A DNA stretch of 14,098 bases, taken from contig JAJBVW010000220.1 in NCBI GenBank assembly GCA_020866945.1, positions 1-14,098 on the forward strand, written 5' to 3'. Of this stretch, positions 1-5,440 are shown piece by piece. Within the stretch, counting starts at the first letter, position 1. Each line of letters begins with the position of its first letter. Made by a program: the position numbers and the translations under genes. This DNA comes from Oscillospiraceae bacterium. GTDB taxonomy: Bacteria; Bacillota; Clostridia; Oscillospirales; Oscillospiraceae. The notes under the pieces were generated by a model that saw only the letters and a program-made list of their open reading frames with translations, was not told the origin of the DNA and ran no database searches.

Positions 1-73
1 AGATGTAGCAGTGCTTGCACCGCTGATCGCACTCGTCTGTAATATGCCATTGAAAGGAAAAATACTGGTTCAT
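1..73 (-). CDS. Radical SAM peptide maturase, N-terminal fragment (probable ACGX-type RiPP enzyme; cut by window edge)
   Basis: Only the first 24 codons lie in the window. They encode a short lead (MNQYFSFQWHITDE) followed by C15-DQR-C19-KH-C22-YI. That is the CxxxCxxC motif holding the [4Fe-4S] cluster of radical SAM enzymes, here within 22 residues of the start, as in SPASM-type peptide maturases. The ATG at 73-71 has an AAAGGAGG Shine-Dalgarno sequence (minus strand, 90-83) nine bases upstream, so the start is well supported. A second upstream ATG (80-78) is in another frame and lacks the motif. The gene follows the Cys-rich repeat peptide gene in the same orientation, with 126 nt between them. 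A precursor next to a radical SAM enzyme is the usual layout for sactipeptide/ranthipeptide-type RiPPs. I recall a family described as the radical SAM/SPASM protein of the ACGX system. That exact assignment, and the presence of a SPASM domain, cannot be checked because the rest of the gene is missing. Confidence 0.82.
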   Translation of the reverse strand, partial: MNQYFSFQWHITDECDQRCKHCYI

Positions 74-134
74 AAAGCATGGCCTCCTTTGGGGTTATAT
101 CGTAAAATCCGATGAACGGATATTGTTTCGCAGG

Positions 135-181
135 CGCCTGATGAACCGATACTCGATATATGGATACCGGCTCACCAGGCG
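135..181 (-). promoter_or_regulatory. 18-bp intercistronic RNA hairpin between precursor peptide and maturase
   Basis: In the minus-strand transcript, the arm at 181-164 pairs along its whole length with the arm at 152-135: 14 Watson-Crick pairs and 4 G-U pairs, with an 11-nt loop (163-153). Read on the plus strand the four G-U pairs become A-C mismatches, so the fold favours the minus-strand RNA. The stem starts 18 nt after the peptide stop codon. No U-tract follows, so it looks more like a stabiliser, processing site or partial attenuator than a simple terminator. Its inferred role is to keep precursor mRNA above maturase mRNA. Confidence 0.7.
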
Positions 182-199
182 ATTGGTTTGCGGATGGAA

Positions 200-439
200 T
201 TACTTGTCAGCCGCGCCGCAGGCAGACCCGCAGGCCGTGGGAGCCTCTGCCGGTTTGTCACCAGCGCCGCAGGCAGAACCGCAAGCGGCAGGAGTTTCAG
301 CCGGTTTGTCAGCCGCGCCACAGGCGGAGCCGCAGGCAGCGGGCTTTTCTTCCGGCTTGTCCGACGCTCCGCAGGCTGCGCCGCAGGAAGAGGCGGAAGC
401 CGCCTTGTTGTTCCATCCAAAAAGATTAGAAAGTGCCAT
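200..439 (-). CDS. Cys-rich tandem-repeat peptide, probable ACGX-type RiPP precursor
   Basis: The 79-residue product starts with a short leader (MALSNLFGWNNKAASAS, residues 1-17). It is followed by a 17-residue unit of the form ACGSACGAADKPAExPA, repeated about 3.7 times. Eight cysteines (19/23, 36/40, 53/57, 70/74) form four CGxACG pairs, and there are no other cysteines. The ATG is preceded by GGAGG with eight bases of spacing (minus strand) and by a sigma-A-like promoter. Immediately downstream in the same direction is a radical SAM enzyme. Precursor repeats of this type together with a radical SAM partner match what I recall of the ACGX-repeat peptide family. Predicted chemistry would be radical-based crosslinks from the Cys sulfurs, such as thioethers, but this is inference. 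There is no obvious GG or AxA protease site. A metal-binding, metallothionein-like peptide is the main alternative. Confidence 0.8.
   Translation of the reverse strand: MALSNLFGWNNKAASASSCGAACGASDKPEEKPAACGSACGAADKPAETPAACGSACGAGDKPAEAPTACGSACGAADK
203..388. repeat. 51-bp coding tandem repeat, about 3.7 copies
   Basis: Units begin at 203, 254, 305 and 356, each opening with YTTGTC on the plus strand. The first three are full 51-bp copies and the fourth is partial and more diverged. They keep the reading frame of the minus-strand peptide and encode its ACGxACG blocks. Differences are scattered, with many in third codon positions or in the linker (PAET, PAEA, PEEK), while the Cys and Gly codons are kept. 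Confidence 0.88.
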
Positions 440-493
440 GGTTGATTACCTCCGTATTTGTATTCAAGAGCTGTCTTGCTCTCTGTAATTTTC

Positions 494-521
494 ATTATAT
501 CGGAGCCGGCTCTGAAAACAA
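494..521 (-). promoter_or_regulatory. Sigma-A-type promoter of the Cys-rich peptide gene, with palindrome in the spacer
   Basis: Minus strand: -35 TTGTTT (521-516), 16-bp spacer, -10 TATAAT (499-494). Transcription would start near 487, giving a leader of about 48 nt with a GGAGG ribosome site. The perfect 10-bp palindrome GAGCCGGCTC (503-512) lies between the two boxes, where a bound repressor would block polymerase, so it is a candidate operator. Confidence 0.6.
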
Positions 522-526
522 GTACG

Positions 527-557
527 CACCTTTTTATTACATGGTAACAAAAAGGTG
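527..557. promoter_or_regulatory. Inverted repeat CACCTTTTT/AAAAAGGTG in the divergent promoter region
   Basis: Arms at 527-535 and 549-557 are a perfect 9-bp inverted repeat with a 13-bp centre. They lie just upstream of the peptide promoter and about 50 bp from the hxlR-type promoter. The right half also forms a direct repeat, GGTAAC (543-548) and GGTGAC (554-559), 11 bp apart. The position suits a regulator site serving both directions. No U-tract or gene end makes it a terminator. Confidence 0.4.
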
Positions 558-607
558 ACCCATGGATTTTCCACGGGTTTGTCCATAGAATCTTCACGGT
601 CTATCTA

Positions 608-636
608 TTGATTTTAACGGCGTGCTGTATTATAAT
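608..636 (+). promoter_or_regulatory. Sigma-A-type promoter of the HxlR-family regulator
   Basis: TTGATT (608-613), a 17-bp spacer, then TATAAT (631-636). Transcription would start near 643, about 55 nt before the ATG. Both boxes and the spacing are close to consensus. Confidence 0.7.
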
Positions 637-697
637 TCGAGTATAACATTCGGATTTGATGTTAGAGCAAAATAGAATGTAATGTGAGGTGCCTTTT

Positions 698-1024
698 ATG
701 AAGACGAAGGACGAGCTGCCAGCCTGCCCTGTTGCAACGACGGTTGAATTGATAGGAAGCAAATGGAAACTGCTGATTTTGCGGAATCTGCGAACCCGTC
801 CCTGGCGGTTTAATGAGCTGCGGCGCGATTTGGAGGGGATCAGTCAGAAGGTATTGACAGACAGCCTGCGATCTATGGAGGATGATGGGATTGTGATTCG
901 TACTGTTTATGCTGAGGTTCCGCCGAGAGTAGAGTATTCTCTCAGTGCATTGGGAGAGTCAATGAATCCTATCCTTGACGCTATGGAGGCGTGGGGGACG
1001 GCTTATAAAAATAGTATGAGTTAA
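698..1024 (+). CDS. HxlR-family winged-helix transcriptional regulator
   Basis: The product is 108 residues, typical for the family. After a short lead, C10-P-V begins the HxlR domain. It continues with ELIGSKWKLLILRNL (helix 1-2), RFNELRRDLEGISQKVLTDSLRSMEDDGIV (recognition helices), PPRVEYSLSALG (beta wing) and a C-terminal dimerisation helix. The ATG at 698 is chosen over the in-frame GTG at 689 because GAGGTG (686-691) lies at the right distance from the ATG and would overlap the GTG. HxlR proteins bind DNA as dimers, and several respond to reactive electrophiles or oxidants through an N-terminal Cys like the one here. The gene is divergent from the Cys-rich peptide gene and shares 258 bp of regulatory DNA with it, which makes it the likely regulator of that cassette. 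The actual signal is unknown. Confidence 0.9.
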   Translation: MKTKDELPACPVATTVELIGSKWKLLILRNLRTRPWRFNELRRDLEGISQKVLTDSLRSMEDDGIVIRTVYAEVPPRVEYSLSALGESMNPILDAMEAWGTAYKNSMS

Positions 1025-1122
1025 TCCATGCTCAACGCGCCTTTTGATTTATTTAATTCCTTCAAACCGTTTTTTGCAATGGCTACTAGAAAGAAAGCGG
1101 ATCATAGCAATTTTAACTGCAC

Positions 1123-1147
1123 ACTGTTTTAACTCCGGCAAAACAGT
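1123..1147. repeat. Perfect 8-bp inverted repeat ACTGTTTT/AAAACAGT
   Basis: Arms at 1123-1130 and 1140-1147 with a 9-bp centre, in the gap after the HxlR gene. No T-run follows, and a much stronger terminator lies 17 bp further on. The role is unknown. Confidence 0.4.
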
Positions 1148-1163
1148 TACTTAAGAATTATTT

Positions 1164-1203
1164 AAGGCAGCATCAAGTGTACCCACTTCGATGCTGCCTT
1201 TTT
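1164..1203 (+). terminator. Rho-independent terminator after the HxlR-family gene, possibly bidirectional
   Basis: AAGGCAGCATC (1164-1174) pairs with GATGCTGCCTT (1190-1200). The inner AAGTG/CACTT (1175-1179/1184-1188) extends the stem to 16 bp with one bulged base and a 4-nt loop. TTTTT at 1199-1203 follows on the plus strand. On the minus strand the same stem lies 16 nt beyond the end of the NlpC/P60-like gene, with a weaker T-rich tail, so it may also end the lepA operon. Confidence 0.85.
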
Positions 1204-1215
1204 CCTTCGGTCGTA

Positions 1216-2016
1216 TCAGCAATATGTAATATACGGACACTCAAACCAGTCCGTCCACTCCCGGCCATCTATCGCCGTTCTAACGACGCCGCCTTCGGTG
1301 CCGATGGCCTCGATGACATAGCCGTCTCCAACGTAGACGCCCACATGGCCTTTGTTGCGGTATACAATAAGGCCAACGGTTTCCGGGATGGTGTCTATGG
1401 TTCCTGTCACCGTAGCGGCTTCATACATTCCCTCCGTGGTGACATCCGGCATATCATTGGTGTTATATACGATACTTCCCGTGTCCGGGTCATACCAGCC
1501 ATAGGACTTTATAAGCCCCACGCAGTCCACCGTCCGATGGCCCAGCCAGTGCGTCAAAATGAACATACTGTAGCTGCCCACGCCGTCCGGGTATTGGGTC
1601 AGCTTCGACTGATATTCCTCCTCGGTCAATATTTTTCCATAGGTGCCCCACACATAGCCCCACTGGTTCTCCCAGGCCATCATCACCCAGGCCGCCAGAT
1701 CCACATTGTTCTTTACAGAGGGATTGGAAAGGATGCTCACATCAATCTCCGAGCTGTTGGAGGTGCCGTACTCTACCTGGAACTCCACTCCGTCGTCGTT
1801 TACGTATACAGCCTCGGTGTAGGCTATCTCTGCCGCAGCAGTCGCCTCCGGCTCCGCTTCCGTTTCCTCCTCCGCTTCTGTTTCCGACTCCAGCTCGTCC
1901 GTTTCCTCCGTTTTTTCCACGGCTCTGAGCGCCAGCCAGCACACCGCCGCAAAACACAGCAAAATCCCGAAAATCAGCAAAAGTCTTACTCCCGAACCCT
2001 GTCGTTCCCGCGTCAC
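1216..2016 (-). CDS. Membrane-anchored NlpC/P60-like cell-wall hydrolase
   Basis: A basic N-terminus and one hydrophobic segment (about residues 10-31) anchor the protein. A Glu-rich linker (about 33-65) spans the wall. The C-terminal half is a papain-like NlpC/P60 domain: Cys165 in VDCVGLIKSYGW is the likely nucleophile and His224 in KGHVGVYVGDGYVIEA the likely base. The third catalytic residue is uncertain. Such enzymes usually cut peptide bonds in peptidoglycan stems. About 70 residues between the linker and the active Cys resemble no known wall-binding domain to me. The start is set at GTG 2016: AAAGGAG (2031-2025) lies eight bases from it but only two bases from the ATG at 2022, which would add two residues. 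The gene begins 25 nt after lepA ends and is very probably in its operon. Nothing in the sequence ties its function to translation. Confidence 0.82.
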   Translation of the reverse strand: MTRERQGSGVRLLLIFGILLCFAAVCWLALRAVEKTEETDELESETEAEEETEAEPEATAAAEIAYTEAVYVNDDGVEFQVEYGTSNSSEIDVSILSNPSVKNNVDLAAWVMMAWENQWGYVWGTYGKILTEEEYQSKLTQYPDGVGSYSMFILTHWLGHRTVDCVGLIKSYGWYDPDTGSIVYNTNDMPDVTTEGMYEAATVTGTIDTIPETVGLIVYRNKGHVGVYVGDGYVIEAIGTEGGVVRTAIDGREWTDWFECPYITYC

Positions 2017-2041
2017 GCGCATATCTCCTTTATCTCATGTA

Positions 2042-3829
2042 TCATTCGTCCAGCTTCAAAACGGCAAGGAACGCCTCTGTAGGGAGCTGAACGCTGCCCA
2101 GGGAGCGCATTTTCTTTTTGCCCTCCTTCTGCTTTTCCAGCAGCTTCTTTTTGCGGGTGATGTCGCCGCCGTAGCACTTGGCCAGAACGTCCTTTCGCAG
2201 GGCCTTCACCGTCTCCCTGGCGATGATCTTGCCCCCGATGGCCGCCTGGATCGGCACCTCGAAGAGCTGGCGGGGGATGTTCTCCTTCAGCTTCTCGCAG
2301 AGCTTTCTGGCCCTGGGGTACGCCTTATCCTTGTGGGCAATAAGGCTCAGGGCGTCCACCGGCTCGCCGTGTAAGAGCAAATCCACCTTCACAAGCTCCG
2401 AGGGCTTATAGCAGGAATATTCATAGTCCATGGAGGCATAGCCCTTGGTACGGGCCTTGAGGGTATCGAAAAAGTTATAGATAATCTCCCCCAGAGGCAT
2501 CTCATAGGTCAGCTTCACCAGCCGCTGGTCAAGATACTGCATCCCCTTATACTCCCCCCGCCTGTCCTGGCAGAGGGGCATGATGTTCCCCACAAATTCC
2601 GAGGGAGTGATGATGGACATATTGACATACGGCTCCCGGGCCTCCAGAATGCTTGATACCTCCGGATAGTCGTGAGGATTCGAGACGTGCTTCACCGTGC
2701 CGTCCGTCAGCTCTATCTCATAGACCACGGAGGGCAGCGTCGTCACCAGATCCAGGTCAAACTCCCGCTCCAGCCGCTCCTGAACGATTTCCAGATGGAG
2801 CATCCCCAAAAAGCCGCAGCGGAAGCCAAAGCCCAGAGCGGCAGAGGATTCCGGCTCAAAGGCCAGGGAGGCGTCATTCAGGTGCAGCTTTTCCAGCGCA
2901 TCCCGCAAATCGGGGTATTTGGAGCCGTCCTCCGTGTAAATGCCGCAGTAGACCATGCTCCGGGCGGGGCGGTAGCCGGGAAGCGGCTCCGCCGTGGGGT
3001 TGGCCGTGCCCGTGACGGTATCGCCCACGCGGGTATCCGCCACGTTTTTGATGCTTGCGGTGAAATAGCCCACCTCCCCGGCTGTCAGCCGCTGGCACGG
3101 CTCCAGATGAGTGGGGAGCAGATGGCCCACCTCCACCACCTTATAGGATGCGTCGGTGGCCATGAAGGTCACGTCCATGTCCTTTTCCAGAACGCCATCC
3201 TTGAGGCGCACCAGGACGATAACGCCGCGATAGCTGTCATACTGGCTGTCAAACACCAGGGCCTTCAGAGGGGCGTTCTCATCCCCGCTGGGAGCGGGAA
3301 CAGAGCTTAAAATCCCCTCCAGCACCGCCGGGATATTCACCCCGTTTTTGGCGGAAATCTCCGGCGCGTCCATGGCCGGGATGCCAATGATGTCCTCCAC
3401 CTCCGCCTTCACGCGGGCGGGGTCAGCGGCGGGTAGGTCGATTTTGTTGATGACCGGCAGTATCTCCAGGTCGTGCTCCAGGGCAAGATAGGTATTCGCC
3501 AGGGTCTGCGCCTCTACGCCCTGGGAGGCATCCACCACCAGCACCGCCCCCTCGCAGGCGGCCAGAGAGCGGCTGACCTCGTAGTTAAAGTCCACATGGC
3601 CCGGGGTGTCTATAAGGTTCAGCTGATAGTCCTTCCAGTAGAGGGTCACGGCCCGGGCCTTGATGGTGATGCCCCGCTCCCGCTCCAGATCCATGTTATC
3701 CAGTATCTGATCCTCCATCTGCCGGGCCTCCACCGCGCCGCACAGCTCAATGAGCCGGTCGGACAGGGTGGATTTGCCGTGGTCGATGTGGGCAATGATG
3801 GAAAAATTCCGAATGTTCTCCTGCTTCAT
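2042..3829 (-). CDS. lepA: Elongation factor 4 (LepA), ribosome back-translocating GTPase
   Basis: The full-length 595-residue protein matches the family length of about 600. GTPase motifs are all present: P-loop AHIDHGKST (13-21), switch I RGIT (52-55), DTPGH (74-78) and NKID (128-131). The EF-G-like domains follow, and the LepA-specific C-terminal tail ends in KKKMRSLGSVQLPTEAFLAVLKLDE. LepA acts on the ribosome under stress and in initiation or assembly. The ATG at 3829 is chosen because the protein then begins MKQENIRNFSIIAHIDHGKST, as in homologues. The same frame is open for 50 more codons upstream, but that stretch is out-of-frame sequence of the regulator gene. Start and stop codons of the two genes overlap as ATGA, indicating translational coupling. 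An NlpC/P60-like gene follows after a short gap. Confidence 0.97.
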   Translation of the reverse strand: MKQENIRNFSIIAHIDHGKSTLSDRLIELCGAVEARQMEDQILDNMDLERERGITIKARAVTLYWKDYQLNLIDTPGHVDFNYEVSRSLAACEGAVLVVDASQGVEAQTLANTYLALEHDLEILPVINKIDLPAADPARVKAEVEDIIGIPAMDAPEISAKNGVNIPAVLEGILSSVPAPSGDENAPLKALVFDSQYDSYRGVIVLVRLKDGVLEKDMDVTFMATDASYKVVEVGHLLPTHLEPCQRLTAGEVGYFTASIKNVADTRVGDTVTGTANPTAEPLPGYRPARSMVYCGIYTEDGSKYPDLRDALEKLHLNDASLAFEPESSAALGFGFRCGFLGMLHLEIVQERLEREFDLDLVTTLPSVVYEIELTDGTVKHVSNPHDYPEVSSILEAREPYVNMSIITPSEFVGNIMPLCQDRRGEYKGMQYLDQRLVKLTYEMPLGEIIYNFFDTLKARTKGYASMDYEYSCYKPSELVKVDLLLHGEPVDALSLIAHKDKAYPRARKLCEKLKENIPRQLFEVPIQAAIGGKIIARETVKALRKDVLAKCYGGDITRKKKLLEKQKEGKKKMRSLGSVQLPTEAFLAVLKLDE

Positions 3830-4128
3830 TTTATATGCTCTTCCGCCTCCTCCGCCAGCTGCCGGAGCTGCTGGGCCAGATGGCTCAGGCACGCCGCGCT
3901 GGAATCTGTCTCTATCCGGTCGCCGGTACGGCCCAAAAGATAGTCCGCCGTCACCCCATAATAGTCGCAGGCCCGGCACACAAAAGCCAGTCCTGGCTCT
4001 CTTGCGCCGTTTTCATAATGACTCAGCAAAGCCTGGGAGATTTGCAGATCCCCGGCGGCCTTCCGCTGGGATACGCCCTTCTCCCGGCGCAGCTTGGCCA
4101 GGTTTTCGCAAAACTGCCGCCTATCCAC
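3826..4128 (-). CDS. XRE-family helix-turn-helix regulator
   Basis: The 100-residue product has a single HTH_3/XRE domain filling the first 60 residues: QFCENLAKLRREKGVSQRKAA, DLQISQALLSHYENG and then REPGLAFVCRACDYYGVTADYLLGR. A Ser/Ala/Leu/Glu-rich helical tail of about 35 residues follows, probably for dimerisation. The start is GTG at 4128 with AAGGGAGAG seven bases upstream. The frame stays open to an ATG at 4233, but a sigma-A promoter (4169-4197) lies inside that extension, so the longer form would begin upstream of its own transcript. The gene ends inside the lepA start codon (ATGA), so it is the first gene of the lepA operon. Autoregulation at that promoter is plausible. Its ligand and targets are unknown. 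Confidence 0.88.
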   Translation of the reverse strand: MDRRQFCENLAKLRREKGVSQRKAAGDLQISQALLSHYENGAREPGLAFVCRACDYYGVTADYLLGRTGDRIETDSSAACLSHLAQQLRQLAEEAEEHIK

Positions 4129-4168
4129 GTTCTGTCTCTCCCTTCTGATTTTGACGATAACATCCAGT

Positions 4169-4197
4169 ATTATATACGAAAGCGGTTTTTTTGTAAA
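4169..4197 (-). promoter_or_regulatory. Sigma-A promoter of the XRE-lepA-NlpC/P60 operon
   Basis: Minus strand: -35 TTTACA (4197-4192), 17-bp spacer, -10 TATAAT (4174-4169). The start site would be near 4162, about 33 nt before the GTG of the XRE gene. It decides the start of that gene. Confidence 0.72.
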
Positions 4198-4312
4198 CAG
4201 AAACTTGCATTTTAGCCGGTTAAGTGTTACCATGTTTTATACGGGCGGGCTTTGCGTCCCACCTTGATTTTTCGCGTACATACATATTTTAAAATTTTGG
4301 AGGATACAGTCT

Positions 4313-5290
4313 ATGTTTGAGGAACTGATCGAGGCGCTGAAGGCCGCCGAGAAAAAGACCATCGTATTCACCGAGGGCACCGATGCGCGCATCCTGGAGG
4401 CCACCGACCGGCTGATGAAGGGCGGCTTCCTGCAGCCCATCCTGATCGGCGTCGTGGCGGACGTCCAGGCTGCCGCCAAGTCCGGCGGCTTCAACATCGA
4501 CGGCGTGGAGGTCATCGACCCGGCCACCTACCCTGAGATGGACGCCATGGTGGACAAGATGGTAGAGCTTCGCAAGGGCAAGATGACCCCGGAGGACTGC
4601 CGCAAGAACCTGCTCAAGGGCAACTATTTCGGCACCATGCTGGTGAAGATGGGCAAGGCCGACTGCCTGCTGGGCGGCGCCACCTACTCCACTGCCGACA
4701 CCGTGCGTCCCGCGCTCCAGCTCATCAAGACCAAGCCCGGCAACAGCAACGTGTCCGGCACATTTATTATGGTTCGTGAGAAGGACGGCGTGGAGGAGAA
4801 ATACGCCATGGGCGACTGCGCCATCACCATTCATCCCACCGAGGATCAGCTGGTGGAGTCCGCTGTGGAGACCGCCAAGGTCGCCCGCAAGTTCGGCATC
4901 GACCCCAAGGTTGCTTTCCTGAGCTTCTCCACCAAGGGCTCCGCCAAGGACGACACCGTCACCCTGATGCAGAACGCCTGCGCCAAGGCCAAGGCCGCCA
5001 TGCCTGACACTCCCGTGGACGGCGAGATGCAGTTCGACGCCGCCGTCTCCCCCACTGTGGGCCAGCTCAAATTCCCCGGCAGCCCTGTGGCCGGCTATGC
5101 CAACACCTTCATCTTCCCGGATGTGAACGCGGCCAACATCGGCTACAAGATTGCCCAGCGCTTCGGCGGCTTCGCGGCCTACGGCCCCCTGCTGCTCGGC
5201 CTGAACGCCCCCATCAACGACCTGTCCCGCGGCTGCGTGGCAGATGAGGTCTATAAGATGGCCATTATCACCGCCTCTCAGACACTGTAA
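4313..5290 (+). CDS. pta: Phosphate acetyltransferase
   Basis: The 325-residue protein is the short, single-domain Pta form. It converts acetyl-CoA and phosphate to acetyl-phosphate and CoA, and acetate kinase would then yield ATP and acetate. Diagnostic stretches are the opening VFTEGTDARILEAT, ADCLLGGATYSTADTVRPALQ in the middle, and near the C-terminus FPDVNAANIGYKIAQRFGG and GPLLLGLNAPINDLSRG, which line the CoA and phosphate site. GGAGG with eight bases of spacing precedes the ATG. No acetate kinase gene is adjacent and a strong terminator follows, so it appears to be monocistronic. Codon use is strongly biased to C/G third positions, fitting a highly expressed central enzyme. I could not pick out a convincing promoter in the AT-rich leader (4230-4310). 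Phosphate butyryltransferase is less likely because of the ATYSTADTVRPALQ signature. Confidence 0.95.
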   Translation: MFEELIEALKAAEKKTIVFTEGTDARILEATDRLMKGGFLQPILIGVVADVQAAAKSGGFNIDGVEVIDPATYPEMDAMVDKMVELRKGKMTPEDCRKNLLKGNYFGTMLVKMGKADCLLGGATYSTADTVRPALQLIKTKPGNSNVSGTFIMVREKDGVEEKYAMGDCAITIHPTEDQLVESAVETAKVARKFGIDPKVAFLSFSTKGSAKDDTVTLMQNACAKAKAAMPDTPVDGEMQFDAAVSPTVGQLKFPGSPVAGYANTFIFPDVNAANIGYKIAQRFGGFAAYGPLLLGLNAPINDLSRGCVADEVYKMAIITASQTL

Positions 5291-5327
5291 GCGCCGACAA
5301 AATCAAATAAAGCGTCTCATAAATTTT

Positions 5328-5369
5328 AAGGAGAAGTCTGTGCGTTTTGCACGGGCTTCTCCTTTTTTT
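5328..5369 (+). terminator. Rho-independent terminator of pta
   Basis: AAGGAGAAG (5328-5336) pairs with CTTCTCCTT (5356-5364). The stem continues inward through TCTGTGC/GCACGGG with two G-U pairs, closing on a GTTTT loop. Seven T residues (5363-5369) follow. It lies 38 nt after the pta stop. Confidence 0.92.
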
Positions 5370-5386
5370 CGCCGCTTGCCGTCCAT

Positions 5387-5410
5387 GCGCTTTTTATCAA
5401 AAAAAGGCGC
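5387..5410 (+). promoter_or_regulatory. Small hairpin upstream of spoVFA
   Basis: GCGCTTTTT (5387-5395) pairs with AAAAGGCGC (5402-5410), with one G-U pair and a 6-nt loop. It lies 17 nt upstream of the spoVFA ribosome site. It could be a leader structure if transcription starts further upstream. I see no clear sporulation-sigma promoter with the right spacing. Confidence 0.35.
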
Positions 5411-5440
5411 AAACGCATAGCATGGCAAGAGGTGATGAAT

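Noticed and set aside
203..388. CRISPR array
   Set aside because: The 51-bp units are contiguous coding repeats without unique spacers.
123..488. 121-residue plus-strand frame with PQAEPQAAG-like repeats
   Set aside because: It is the antisense reading of the 51-bp repeats of the Cys-rich peptide gene. It lacks a ribosome site, while the minus-strand frame has GGAGG, a promoter and a functional neighbour.
172..597. 141-residue minus-strand frame overlapping the Cys-rich peptide
   Set aside because: Different frame of the same DNA. It would run through the mapped promoter and palindrome, and its Pro/Arg/Leu-rich composition is typical of an out-of-frame shadow.
1079..1132. 17-codon frame (MATRKK...) after the hxlR-like gene
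   Set aside because: No ribosome site or promoter and no recognisable feature; probably chance.
1177..2082. 301-residue plus-strand frame opposite the NlpC/P60-like gene
   Set aside because: Antisense shadow created by GC bias; starts inside the terminator and has no domain.
3830..3979. 50-codon N-terminal extension of lepA
   Set aside because: It is the out-of-frame coding sequence of the XRE gene. Homologues begin at MKxENIRNFSIIAHIDHGKST, which matches the ATG at 3829.
5416..5424. CATAgcaTG as a mother-cell (sigma-K) -10 box for spoVFA
   Set aside because: It would start transcription within the ribosome site, and no matching -35 element lies at the usual distance. A promoter for the pair is expected but I could not place it.
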